From JBGTLW01 sp041743835 (GTDB lineage Bacteria; Planctomycetota; Phycisphaerae; Phycisphaerales; Phycisphaeraceae): a DNA stretch of 16,269 nucleotides. Below are positions 5,460-13,276 of the stretch, piece after piece. How positions within the stretch are numbered: the first letter of the stretch is position 1; each line of letters opens with the position of its first letter. The translations under genes were made by a program, and so were the position numbers. The notes under the pieces were generated by a model. The model saw only the letters and a program-made list of their open reading frames with translations, did no database searches and was not told where the DNA came from. Location of the stretch: NCBI GenBank assembly GCA_041743835.1, contig JBGTLW010000037.1, forward strand, positions 1 to 16,269. The letters run 5' to 3'.

Positions 5460-8400
5460 ATGTCGCGTCGAATAGGGCGATGGGTATGGGCTGTGATCGT
5501 GGCGTTGGCAGCGGGGGGGCCGGCGCTGGCCGAACCGATTGACTGGACTGATGACTGGGACCGGACCTACCAGCAGAATCAACAGCGATGGGAGCCGCTA
5601 CGGGCCGACGACGCGCCAGCGTATCACCAGCGGATGGTAGCGATGTTGCGTGGCCTCCTGGTACGGCACCCGGAGGCGGATGACCATCGTGTTGAGGCAT
5701 ACAAGGAGCTGGCCCAGGGGTATGCGGCGCTGGACATGCCCTGGTGGCGCGATCATTGGCGCGGTAAGTTGGCACGGTTGTGGCCCGAGCAGCGTGAAGC
5801 GGCGAGGGCGGCGTTGGAGCAACTGCTGAATTCGCCGTGGGATTCGGCGTTTGGCGATCAGGCTGGGCGTGAAGCAGCCCATCAGGTGCTCGCGCTCGTG
5901 AAGCATGGGGAACTGGAGCCGGGCGACGCTTTGGCAAGTATGGCCCGTCGCCGTCTGGTACGGTGGAACATTGAGGCCGGCCGCCTGCACGCCGCGATGA
6001 GTTTGCTGGATCAGATTCAAGAGGTAGAGGAGGAAGGTCGGGTAGACACCAATTGGCAGCGGGATCAGCGGGTGCAGATATTTCTGCGCGCTGGCCGGCC
6101 AGATCAGGCGGCGGCTTTGCTGCGTAGCCAAGGGACGGGCTTGCTGCCAGATCAAGCGGCCGCGGATCGGCTCATGGAACGGATCGAGGCATTCGACGGG
6201 AGCAATGCGGATGAAGGGCTGAACTTTCCCACAGATGCGAAGGTCGAACACCTGATGCTGTTCGCACGCAGCGGCAGTGAGGCTCAAGCGCTCCAAGAGG
6301 CGTTGCACGCGGCGGCGGAGAGTTCAGCGCTGGTGGTGTGGGACGATCGACGACGCAGGGCAGGATGGTTCGCGATGGCTGCGTTGCCCGATGCTGGATC
6401 GGCCACAGCCGCGATGGCATCGGAGGTGGAGGCGGGCTCACTGGGGGATGTGATGAGGGCCTACCGCCAGGCCCCGGGCGCGGTGGCGGTGCATCGGACG
6501 ATGCTGGCCGAGGCCGAGCGCCTGTTGCGAGCCGACCAGGTGGGAATGGCGCGCCGCATGTTGCAGGATGTCTTGGCATGGACGGGTGATCCGGGAGTAC
6601 AGGCGTCAGCCAGGCGTGGGTTGGCCCTGGCTGATCTGCAACATGAAGCGTCCGTGACAGAAGTGGCGGCGCTGAACACGACACCACGGCTGATATCGCT
6701 CCCGGCTCAAACACCTTGGCCCTTACGCTCGCTTTTCACTTCATCAGCCGCCATCGTGGCCGCCTTTCCGCCTGCGGTTGCGGAACTGGTGACGCATGAG
6801 CAGTGGGTGTTTGCCGCTGCGCCGGGATACGTGGCTGGTTACGAGGTGGGGCATTCGCAGCCGCGGTGGGTCCGCCGCTCACCGCTGGTGTACAGCGACC
6901 ACTGGGATGGCGTGGACCAACGGTTTAACGGCCGCGGTGGGCGGGCGAGTGAGGGCGAACGAATTGTCGTGCCGGGGCGGTTTCGGCCGGTGTCCCATGG
7001 GAACTTGATCGTTGTCCGTGGCGAGCCGGGACGGGAACTGGGCCGGGCTCGGAGTTTGATGGCCTTGGAGCGGGCGACGGGACGGCTGGTCTGGTCCACA
7101 TCGGGGCGTGAAACATGGACCAACCTCCGGCCCGTCGGCGAGCCGGCGGTTGCGGAGGGGCGACTCTACACACTTGCACGGGTGGACGGCTGGTTTTCGG
7201 AGCTGTCGGTGGCCTGCCTTGATGCCAGCAGTGGCGACCTGCTTTGGCACCGCCCGCTGGTGACCGGCCCGGCGGAACTGGTGCGCGGGAGCGATGGGCG
7301 GCAGTGGTTGGATGTGATCGAATACGGCAGCGGTGTCGAGATCGCTGGCGGCGCGGTTTACTGCCAGACGAGCATGGGCGTGGCCGCCCGGTTAGACGCA
7401 CGCGATGGGCTGGTGGAATGGGTGCGAACGTACCCCCGGCCGGCTGGCGAGTTCAGTTGGGATGCGCTCCTGCCTCGGCGTGGAGGCCGGCCGGTGGTGA
7501 TCGGCGATCGAGTGGTGATGACGCCACGCGATCACGCCGGTGTGCTGGCCCTTGATGCAGCAACCGGTGAACTGGCGTGGGAGCGGCCTGTGCTGGCATC
7601 GCGGTGGATCGTCGCGGCGAGCCGGGAGTCCCTGGTGTTGGCCGGTGCGAGCGAAGTACTGTGCATCAACCCGCTTGATGGCCGGGTGCGATGGCAGGCG
7701 GTGTTGCAGCAGGCGGTGCGCACGGCCGCAGCGGGGCATGGCCGTGTGGTCGTTGGCATGGCGCGGGGGTTTGTGGTGCTCGATGCGGAGTCGGGTGCGA
7801 TCATCGAGCAGCACAACGCGCCAGACGCGGTGACATTTGACAGCATGGTGCTCGCGTCGGCGGGGGTGGTGGCGACGACAAGCGATGTGGCGGGCCTGTT
7901 GCAGGACGGCCACGCGCCGGGCACGGAATCGTTGGAAGCCGATCTTGATGCTGGCCTGTGGCGGCTGGCCCGGCCGCGCGCGCGGATACTGCTGCATGAG
8001 CCGGGCCAACGCCTGACCCTGGTGCAGTCCGGTGCGGTGCTCGAAGCCATCGACCCGGTGGATGGGCATGTACGCTGGCGGCGACTACTGCCCTGGTCCG
8101 CGAGCCGGGCGGTGCGTTCGGCTGATGTGCTGCTGGTGCTGCACCCCCAGCAACTGCTCGGGTTGTCGGTTGACAGCGGAGAACAACGCTGGACGCTGGA
8201 CCTTCCGTTTCTGAATCCAATTCTGAGCGCCGATGGCAGCGAGGCGCTGGTGCGAGACCATCGCCTACGCGAGTGGGACAAGACACCGATGCTGATGGTC
8301 GATGCGTCGAGTGGCGATGTGCTGTGGGGGCATGACTACGAGGGACGGCCGCAGCGGCGCTTCCAGCCGACGGCAGCGTTGTGGCAGGCGCAGCAGATTC

Positions 8401-9683
8401 ACCTGCTTGCCAATCCTGAGCAGAACCGAGGCACCCACATGCTCAGCATCCGCCGCAGCGACGGTGTGCCTCTATCAAACCGTCGCTATCTGCCATCGCA
8501 GCAGATGATGTACCTCGGCAGTGAGGCAATCATGGGCGAGGCGTGGTACGCCGCGGGCCTCGATGGGCACCTCCACGGTTTCCGGTGGACAGGCGAGCAA
8601 TTCGATCGCACGGGTCGCGTCGAGCTGCCCGAGCAGGGCATGCAACGCCACGGCCGATCACCCACCAGCACGGTCAGCGGCGACGCGATCCTAGTGGTGC
8701 AACCGAGCAGCGGTATCTGGCACCACAACTGGCTCATTGATCGTCGGACGATGCGCCTATCACAATACTGGCGCGCCCCACACACCGCGGTTGCCAGTGG
8801 CGGCAGCGCTTTCCGCTTCCATAGCCGCAAAGGGGGCGAGTCGGCCCGGATTGAGCAGATAGATCCTACAGGCCAGCAGCGGGTTGACCTGAAGTTTGAC
8901 ACGGGGCCGTCGCCCTCGGGGCTGCATGGTGTGGATGTGTACGACGGCGGAATCGCCACGGTCACGGCCGTCTCGCTGGCGCACGGCGAGGGCGTGCGGG
9001 TGGACCGCTGGCGTGAGGACGGCGGGTGGATCGGGGGCCGCACGATCCCGCTTTCACCACAGGCCACGACGGTAGCCCTGCAAGGTGGCACGGCCGTGCT
9101 CGTTGACGACACGCACGTGTATGGCGGTTCGCTGGACGCCATGCTGCGCAATCATTTCGACGCCATCCGCATGCCCGCAGCGGGTGATGCAGCCGATGCC
9201 GACCCCGACTCATGGGTGGTGTTGCGGGCGACGCATGACGACGAACATCTTCTCCTCCGCTTTATGGTGCACGCGGACCATGCAGCGCCTCTGCGGGGCG
9301 AGGCCGGGCAAACGGGCGGCACGGCATTGGAACTGGCGATCAATGACCATCGATGGCTGCTTGGATTTGACAACCGGGGCGAGATGGTCTGCCGTACTTT
9401 GGAAGGAACGAAAGACCAACCGTTGCCGGTGCGGGCCATATTCAAACACGACTCGGTGACGGGGCGTTTGACGGTGGAGGTGGCGCTTCCGTTGGCTGCG
9501 CTGGGGCTGCGTGAGGGCTCGCGGATGGGCGTGTCCGCCGCGCTGTGGGACGATGTCACAGCCAGTTCAACCTTGCCGGTTCGCCGGTTGCTGGTGGGCG
9601 GGGGGATACAGGGCACGCGCATGCAACCGGGAGGGCACGACACCATCATTCTCAATAGGCAGCCGAATCAGGGCACGGATTGA
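5460..9683 (+). CDS. Secreted PQQ-type beta-propeller protein with CBM9-like C-terminus
   Basis: The product has 1407 residues from the ATG at 5460; an open frame extends 36 codons further upstream, but only this ATG starts a signal peptide (MSRRIGRWVWAVIVALAAGG, cleavage after PALA at residue 24) and it follows AAGGGTGGA. Residues about 30-440 are rich in Ala, Leu and Arg and look helical, similar to tetratricopeptide arrays. Residues about 440-1000 hold at least nine PQQ-like blade motifs of the type L-D-x-x-x-G-x-x-x-W, for example VLALDAATGELAW near 693, VLCINPLDGRVRW near 733, LEAIDPVDGHVRW near 860 and MLMVDASSGDVLW near 943. Residues about 1233-1395 resemble a CBM9/DOMON-like beta-sandwich (WVVLRATHDDEHLLLRFMV, then LTVEVALPLAALGL). 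No catalytic or quinone-binding residue is evident. It is probably a periplasmic or surface binding or scaffolding protein; its ligand is unknown. It is divergent from the sulfatase and convergent with the first pseudopilin gene. Confidence 0.88.
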   Translation: MSRRIGRWVWAVIVALAAGGPALAEPIDWTDDWDRTYQQNQQRWEPLRADDAPAYHQRMVAMLRGLLVRHPEADDHRVEAYKELAQGYAALDMPWWRDHWRGKLARLWPEQREAARAALEQLLNSPWDSAFGDQAGREAAHQVLALVKHGELEPGDALASMARRRLVRWNIEAGRLHAAMSLLDQIQEVEEEGRVDTNWQRDQRVQIFLRAGRPDQAAALLRSQGTGLLPDQAAADRLMERIEAFDGSNADEGLNFPTDAKVEHLMLFARSGSEAQALQEALHAAAESSALVVWDDRRRRAGWFAMAALPDAGSATAAMASEVEAGSLGDVMRAYRQAPGAVAVHRTMLAEAERLLRADQVGMARRMLQDVLAWTGDPGVQASARRGLALADLQHEASVTEVAALNTTPRLISLPAQTPWPLRSLFTSSAAIVAAFPPAVAELVTHEQWVFAAAPGYVAGYEVGHSQPRWVRRSPLVYSDHWDGVDQRFNGRGGRASEGERIVVPGRFRPVSHGNLIVVRGEPGRELGRARSLMALERATGRLVWSTSGRETWTNLRPVGEPAVAEGRLYTLARVDGWFSELSVACLDASSGDLLWHRPLVTGPAELVRGSDGRQWLDVIEYGSGVEIAGGAVYCQTSMGVAARLDARDGLVEWVRTYPRPAGEFSWDALLPRRGGRPVVIGDRVVMTPRDHAGVLALDAATGELAWERPVLASRWIVAASRESLVLAGASEVLCINPLDGRVRWQAVLQQAVRTAAAGHGRVVVGMARGFVVLDAESGAIIEQHNAPDAVTFDSMVLASAGVVATTSDVAGLLQDGHAPGTESLEADLDAGLWRLARPRARILLHEPGQRLTLVQSGAVLEAIDPVDGHVRWRRLLPWSASRAVRSADVLLVLHPQQLLGLSVDSGEQRWTLDLPFLNPILSADGSEALVRDHRLREWDKTPMLMVDASSGDVLWGHDYEGRPQRRFQPTAALWQAQQIHLLANPEQNRGTHMLSIRRSDGVPLSNRRYLPSQQMMYLGSEAIMGEAWYAAGLDGHLHGFRWTGEQFDRTGRVELPEQGMQRHGRSPTSTVSGDAILVVQPSSGIWHHNWLIDRRTMRLSQYWRAPHTAVASGGSAFRFHSRKGGESARIEQIDPTGQQRVDLKFDTGPSPSGLHGVDVYDGGIATVTAVSLAHGEGVRVDRWREDGGWIGGRTIPLSPQATTVALQGGTAVLVDDTHVYGGSLDAMLRNHFDAIRMPAAGDAADADPDSWVVLRATHDDEHLLLRFMVHADHAAPLRGEAGQTGGTALELAINDHRWLLGFDNRGEMVCRTLEGTKDQPLPVRAIFKHDSVTGRLTVEVALPLAALGLREGSRMGVSAALWDDVTASSTLPVRRLLVGGGIQGTRMQPGGHDTIILNRQPNQGTD

Positions 9684-9698
9684 AGCCAGACCGTCGTC

Positions 9699-9721
9699 CA
9701 GCTTCGGGTGATACCAAGCTG
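9699..9721. terminator. Possible bidirectional terminator hairpin
   Basis: CAGCTT and AAGCTG (6-bp perfect arms) enclose an inner GGT-GAT-ACC stem-loop, separated by a CG bulge. The element lies in the 39-base gap between two convergent genes, where a shared terminator is expected. It lacks a strong T-run on either side, so it would be a weak intrinsic terminator. Confidence 0.35.
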
Positions 9722-9722
9722 T

Positions 9723-10427
9723 TCACTTGCCGCGCAGTTTGTTCTTATCCTGCTCATCCCACCACGCGAGCGTGTGCCGGCTCGCAGCGCCGTCGAATGT
9801 GCCGATGTTGAACGCATCGCCGTGATGCAGCCCCGGCCGATTGGTCGTGCCCCAGGGTTCGCGGCCGTCGAAGAACAGCGCGGTCCGGCTCGGCATGACC
9901 AAATTGTCCAAGTGGGTTTTGCGCTGCTCGTACTGGCCGGCGTCATCGACGTTCGGGAACACCCCCTGAGCATTATTCCCCCAGCCGCCGAGGTAGTTGA
10001 AGGTGACATAGTTCCCACCCCACGCGTGGAAGAAGCGATCGCTGACCTCGTTGCTGTCAGCCGTGTGGTACGACGGGCAATAGAACTTCGGCCGCCGCGG
10101 CGAGTTGGCTGGCTCCTCCGGGTGGCCCTGGAAGGCTACGGCGCTGCCGAATGTGTACTTGCCCAGCGTGTTGAAAACCGTGCTTTCGGTAGGCCAGTAG
10201 CCCCACGGCATCCAGCCACGATACTCGTGGACGTACGTGTGCATGGCGAGGCCCGACTGCCGCAGATGGCTGGCGCACTGCACCGCCCTGGCCGACTCCC
10301 GCGCCTGATTCAGCGCCGGCAGCAGCAGGGCGATCAGCAACGCGATGATGCTGATGACGACGAGCAGTTCGATCAAGGTAAAGCCGAGACTTAGGGGGCT
10401 GTTTCGACTGTTTCGTCGTCCACTCAT
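9723..10427 (-). CDS. Pseudopilin-type protein with H-X9-DG motif (DUF1559-like)
   Basis: The protein has 234 residues from the ATG at 10427, chosen because AGGA lies 8 bases upstream. The N-terminus carries a type IV prepilin signal: a short basic leader, cleavage expected between G15 and F16 in LGFTLIE, Glu at position +5, and a 20-residue hydrophobic helix. Near the C-terminus, HGDAFNIGTFDG fits the H-X9-DG motif of planctomycete prepilin-type processing-associated proteins. Such proteins are processed by a prepilin peptidase and are thought to belong to pseudopilus or type II secretion-like structures, but most planctomycete members are uncharacterised and very numerous. The gene is the third of three on the minus strand (PEP-CTERM gene, pseudopilin, this one), 127 bases after the previous stop, so it may have its own promoter; none was clear. 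Confidence 0.9.
   Translation of the reverse strand: MSGRRNSRNSPLSLGFTLIELLVVISIIALLIALLLPALNQARESARAVQCASHLRQSGLAMHTYVHEYRGWMPWGYWPTESTVFNTLGKYTFGSAVAFQGHPEEPANSPRRPKFYCPSYHTADSNEVSDRFFHAWGGNYVTFNYLGGWGNNAQGVFPNVDDAGQYEQRKTHLDNLVMPSRTALFFDGREPWGTTNRPGLHHGDAFNIGTFDGAASRHTLAWWDEQDKNKLRGK
10310..10386 (-). repeat. 77-bp direct repeat, copy 1 (pseudopilin signal segment)
   Basis: These 77 bases match 11361-11437 at 76 positions; the only mismatch is 10376 against 11427. The segment encodes GFTLIELLVVISIIALLIAL and the five residues that follow. The two genes differ clearly at once outside it. Confidence 0.9.
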
Positions 10428-10554
10428 GACAGAGATCCTAGTGTGCAAGGCAACGGCGAGAACTTGTGTACCCCCGCCAGAACGAAGGCCCCTCCCTGCC
10501 CAGCTCCATCGCTCGCCTCACCGTCACCACACATAAAACGCGTCCCGGTACTAT

Positions 10555-11448
10555 TTACGGTGCAGGCGTGCCCCAGAAAATCTTGCCCCACATCATGTCG
10601 GGGGCGTGCGAGGCACCTGACCATGTCGCATTACCAGCCAGCACAACCTGGGGGTATTGCGCTTCGCCATAACTCTCGACATGACCGTCCCCGAACACGA
10701 CGTTCTGAAATCTCGGGGTGCCGCTATCCATCAAGTAACCGCCGTCGTGATTGGAGTAGGGTATACCCAACGTGTCGTCCCACTCGACCCGGTCCGCCGC
10801 GACAATCCGATTGGACAGGGCGGCGTCTTCAAGTGTGACCGCTGGCGTCGCGAGGTTGTAGTCAAACCATCTCGCGTTGGCGATCGCACCCGCAGAGCCG
10901 GGCACATTGCCTTGCCCACTGCCTTGGATCGCCCCGGAGACGATCAGGTAGTCGTGCATCACGCGATCGCCCATCGCCGCCCAGGTCGAATCATCCCGCA
11001 CCGGCACGAAGCTCGTGCTCGGGCAATCCAGCGTCTTGAAGCTCGCACCATAGTCGTTGGACCATGTCTCCCACGCCACGCCATGTCCGCTGAACGCCGG
11101 CGCATAGGCGCGAGTCGCGGCCGCGCCGCCGTACCCGTGGCGATCAGTGTCCTTGTGTGGCAAACCGTTGCCGTGATGCGGGAACCCGCGGGGCCAGCCG
11201 GCCATGATGATCTGTGCTCGAAGGCTGTGCCCGGCCTCGGGCCCTCGCCCACCCACTGCAAGCAACGCGCGATGGTCGCCGGCGAAGATCGTAGCTGTCA
11301 TCCCGATCGCTCGAACGTTCGACGCGCAAACCGTGCGGCGGGCCGCTTCCCGCGCGCTGCTCAGCGCCGGCAGCAGCAGGGCGATCAGCAACGCGATGAT
11401 GCTGATGACGACGAGCAGTTCGATCAGGGTAAAGCCGGGTCGTCGCAT
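10555..11448 (-). CDS. Pseudopilin-type protein, DUF1559-like with extended H-to-DG spacing
   Basis: The product has 297 residues. It starts MRRPGFTLIE, with prepilin peptidase cleavage expected after G5, Glu at +5 and a long hydrophobic helix. GAGGT lies 5 bases before the ATG and supports this start. The C-terminal part contains NVVFGDGHVESYG, the conserved end of the H-X9-DG region. The preceding His (NHDGGYLMDSG) is 19 residues before the DG rather than nine, so about ten residues are inserted. Two Cys (CASNVR and LDCPSTS) are present. It would be a membrane-anchored or pseudopilus-associated protein. It lies 101 bases downstream of the PEP-CTERM gene on the same strand and 127 bases upstream of the second pseudopilin gene, whose signal segment it shares almost base for base. 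Confidence 0.9.
   Translation of the reverse strand: MRRPGFTLIELLVVISIIALLIALLLPALSSAREAARRTVCASNVRAIGMTATIFAGDHRALLAVGGRGPEAGHSLRAQIIMAGWPRGFPHHGNGLPHKDTDRHGYGGAAATRAYAPAFSGHGVAWETWSNDYGASFKTLDCPSTSFVPVRDDSTWAAMGDRVMHDYLIVSGAIQGSGQGNVPGSAGAIANARWFDYNLATPAVTLEDAALSNRIVAADRVEWDDTLGIPYSNHDGGYLMDSGTPRFQNVVFGDGHVESYGEAQYPQVVLAGNATWSGASHAPDMMWGKIFWGTPAP
11361..11437 (-). repeat. 77-bp direct repeat, copy 2 (pseudopilin signal segment)
   Basis: This is the partner of the segment at 10310-10386, 1051 bases away and in the same orientation. It encodes the same hydrophobic pilin signal with nearly every codon unchanged. Confidence 0.9.
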
Positions 11449-11464
11449 GGTCTACCTCAGTGCT

Positions 11465-11480
11465 GCCGCGCTAGTGCGGC
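11465..11480. other. Small hairpin in the leader of the second pseudopilin gene
   Basis: Arms GCCGC and GCGGC enclose a 6-base loop, about 10 bases upstream of the ribosome binding site of the gene starting at 11448. It could influence translation of that gene or be incidental. Confidence 0.2.
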
Positions 11481-11507
11481 CATTGTGGTGTAGCTCGCGC
11501 ACCTGTT

Positions 11508-11530
11508 GCCCCGCAGTCACATGGCGGGGC
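11508..11530 (-). terminator. Hairpin after the PEP-CTERM gene, possible terminator
   Basis: Perfect 7-bp arms GCCCCGC and GCGGGGC enclose a 9-base loop, starting 20 bases beyond the PEP-CTERM stop codon. The stem is strong and well placed to end that transcript. On the minus strand it is followed by AACAGG and no T-run, so it may instead act as an mRNA-stabilising or partial terminator between the two genes. Confidence 0.4.
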
Positions 11531-11549
11531 TACGCAGAAGCACTCACCA

Positions 11550-12629
11550 TCACGCCCGCGCGGCCGCCCGCTCCCGCCGCGGCAAGAGAAACAGCGACCC
11601 CGCCGCGAGCAGCGCCAGGGAGCCGGGCTCGGGCACCATCATAAGTATCTGGCTGTTCGCGGTGTCGTTCACAATAATATAGCCCGTCGGCACATTCGTG
11701 GCGGCATAGAACGTGTTGCCGGTCGCGAGGTTGGATGCGGTCAGCAGCGTGCCACCGGCTGAGTAGTCCACCAGCACATACGAATCTTCCGTGATGCCGG
11801 TGAAGACCGGATTGATGTTTAGCGTGAGATTCGAGATATCCAGAGTCCCGGCCGAAAGCGTGATCACGTCCGTACTCACTCCGTCGATCTTGAAGTTGAA
11901 TGCGCCGCCGACCTGACTTTGGAATGTGCCGCCGTTCACGAGCATCGTGTGGTAGTGCTGAGTTAAGCCATTTTGAGAAAGGCCCGAAGCGAAACTCGCA
12001 GCACTGCCTAGTTCCACAGTTCCGCCCGTGACGGTCGTATTGCGCATCGCAGACGAAGCCCCGGTGAGTGTGAGCTTCCCCGCCCCTTGCTTGGTCAGGT
12101 CGAACTGCCGATGGCCGGCATCAGACATTGCCCCGATCGTGACGGCAAACCCGGGGTTATTCACATTGACGGTGCGCAATGTGTTTTGACCAGTGTTATA
12201 GAATGTCCCAGTCACTACCAAATTGCCATTCCCACTGCCACCGATATTCAGGGTGCCACCCAAACGCGGGGCTGCCATTGATTGAGACTGGTTTGAATCC
12301 TGAATGATCGAACCGGGGTTGTTGAAGTGAAGAGCCCCAGTGAGTACCATGGATACGCTGAGCGTGTCGCTGAACGTCACACTGGTTGTATTTGAGTTTC
12401 CAACAAGCCGATTATTGTTTGCCGTGGTCCTGGCAGGTGTCCCTGTGAACAGCAGTGCATCGAGGTCGCCCGCTACTCCGGAGGGGGAGCCCACCTCCGC
12501 CCAGTTGTCAGCTTCGCTTATATTGTTACTGGAGGCATGACCGCCCGTCCAAGTCCAGACTGCGGCGTTGGCGTTGGATACTGCGACGCCAAGTACGAGA
12601 AGAGCTGCGAGGTGTGTTGCGATTTTCAT
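11550..12629 (-). CDS. PEP-CTERM surface protein with autotransporter-type strand repeat
   Basis: The protein has 359 residues from the ATG at 12629, which follows AGGAG by 8 bases and starts a signal peptide (MKIATHLAALLVLGVAVSNANA). The mature part opens with WTWTGGHASSNNISEADNW, typical of secreted beta-strand-rich proteins, and contains a match to the passenger-associated strand repeat of autotransporters (GAGKLTLTGASSAMRNTTV, then GGTVELG). It is rich in Asn, Thr, Ser and Gly. The C-terminus has the sorting signal VPEPGSLALLAAGSLFLLPR followed by a basic tail, read by the exosortase/archaeosortase system, which cuts and anchors or releases proteins at the outer surface. Such proteins accompany exopolysaccharide in many bacteria. 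A second possible start at 12752 with GGAGG upstream would put 41 Thr/Pro-rich residues before the signal peptide. No exosortase gene is in the window. Confidence 0.9.
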   Translation of the reverse strand: MKIATHLAALLVLGVAVSNANAAVWTWTGGHASSNNISEADNWAEVGSPSGVAGDLDALLFTGTPARTTANNNRLVGNSNTTSVTFSDTLSVSMVLTGALHFNNPGSIIQDSNQSQSMAAPRLGGTLNIGGSGNGNLVVTGTFYNTGQNTLRTVNVNNPGFAVTIGAMSDAGHRQFDLTKQGAGKLTLTGASSAMRNTTVTGGTVELGSAASFASGLSQNGLTQHYHTMLVNGGTFQSQVGGAFNFKIDGVSTDVITLSAGTLDISNLTLNINPVFTGITEDSYVLVDYSAGGTLLTASNLATGNTFYAATNVPTGYIIVNDTANSQILMMVPEPGSLALLAAGSLFLLPRRERAAARA

Positions 12630-13152
12630 CTTCGATACTCCTATCAGGGGTTTCGGGGAAGTAGATTGATTTAACGATGGCGAGGTTGTTCCCGGCACCG
12701 GGCCGGTGGGGTAGATGCGGGTGGGGTGATGGGGTGGGGTTGTGTTGAGCATGTGGAGCCTCCAGTTAAAAGCACGTCAGTGAAGCAAACAGAACGCGGT
12801 AGTCGTGGGGTGATGTTTTGACCTGAAGCGGATGCACATCAAAAGATTTAAAAGTTTCTCTACAGCGATTTACCCATAGATACGTGCGGCAACGGTCAAC
12901 GATCACAGCTCAGGATGCATTCACCACAGCCCAAGATTTCGAGCGCGGAATGTATTCTGTGTGAGACCGTTTGACCCTCATACTTCTTACCGTTTAATAT
13001 TCACTGCGGTAACATAACCCCTCCTGCCGGTGATGTCAAGCAAAAATGTGCCCCGGTGATGGGGAAATGGAGCTGCAAATACGGGATAATATTGCCGGTA
13101 GGTGCGGTGGTGGGCCTCGGGTTGGCGAAATTGGACCGTTTGTGGGCCGTAC

Positions 13153-13181
13153 TTGGCAGCAATATGCCTTACCGATAAGAT
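13153..13181 (+). promoter_or_regulatory. Candidate promoter of the GH-A-like glycosidase gene
   Basis: TTGGCA (13153-13158, five of six consensus positions) and TAAGAT (13176-13181, four of six) are separated by 17 bases. Transcription would begin near 13188 and leave a leader of about 90 bases before the ATG at 13277. Confidence 0.4.
13168..13179. promoter_or_regulatory. Near-palindrome with central CG, possible LacI-type operator
   Basis: CTTAC-CG-ATAAG is symmetric at four of five positions per arm around a central CG, the general shape of LacI-family operators. It overlaps the end of the spacer and the -10 box of the candidate promoter, a location that fits repression. No intact LacI-family gene is present in the window. 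Confidence 0.3.
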
Positions 13182-13225
13182 GTATACGGCACATGTTTTT
13201 ACTGGCACCGACTCGTGTGGTTATC

Positions 13226-13252
13226 TCGCAGGGCTTGTTATTGCGATTTTTT
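13226..13252 (+). terminator. Terminator-like hairpin with T-run in the glycosidase leader
   Basis: TCGCA and TGCGA pair around an 11-base loop and are followed directly by six T. It ends 24 bases before the glycosidase ATG. The shape is that of an intrinsic terminator or attenuator, but the stem is only 5 bp and so would be weak. Confidence 0.3.
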
Positions 13253-13276
13253 AATACCCCTACTGGACAAAACGAT

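Larger units (their letters stand above)
12630..13276. other. Long divergent intergenic region
   Basis: This region of almost 650 bases separates the PEP-CTERM gene (minus) from the glycosidase gene (plus). It is more AT-rich than the coding DNA. Open frames enter it from both genes (to 12752 on the minus strand, from 13046 on the plus strand) but look like chance extensions upstream of the real signal peptides. It holds an inverted TTACCG...CGGTAA pair at 12987-13012 with a 14-base spacer, a 9-base direct repeat CCGGTGATG at 13027 and 13053, a candidate promoter at 13153, a near-palindrome at 13168 and a terminator-like hairpin at 13226. No convincing promoter for the PEP-CTERM gene and no RNA gene was recognised. 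Confidence 0.6.

Noticed and set aside
10310..11437. The paired 77-bp segments as insertion-sequence ends or a mobile element
   Set aside because: The copies are direct, lie wholly within coding sequence at equivalent codons, and no transposase or target-site duplication is seen between them.
10657..11493. Plus-strand open frame of 278 codons opposite the second pseudopilin gene
   Set aside because: It is a shadow of the minus-strand gene; its C-terminal QQQGDQQRDDADDDEQFDQG stretch is simply the antisense reading of the pilin signal segment.
12871..12899. Promoter TTGACC-17-TGGGTA on the minus strand for the PEP-CTERM gene
   Set aside because: The -35 is good but the -10 matches poorly and the leader would be over 200 bases, so it was not listed as a feature.
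13046..13276. N-terminal extension of the glycosidase by 77 residues
   Set aside because: The extension would place the signal peptide deep inside the protein and it overlaps the candidate promoter and hairpin; the ATG at 13277 is the better start.
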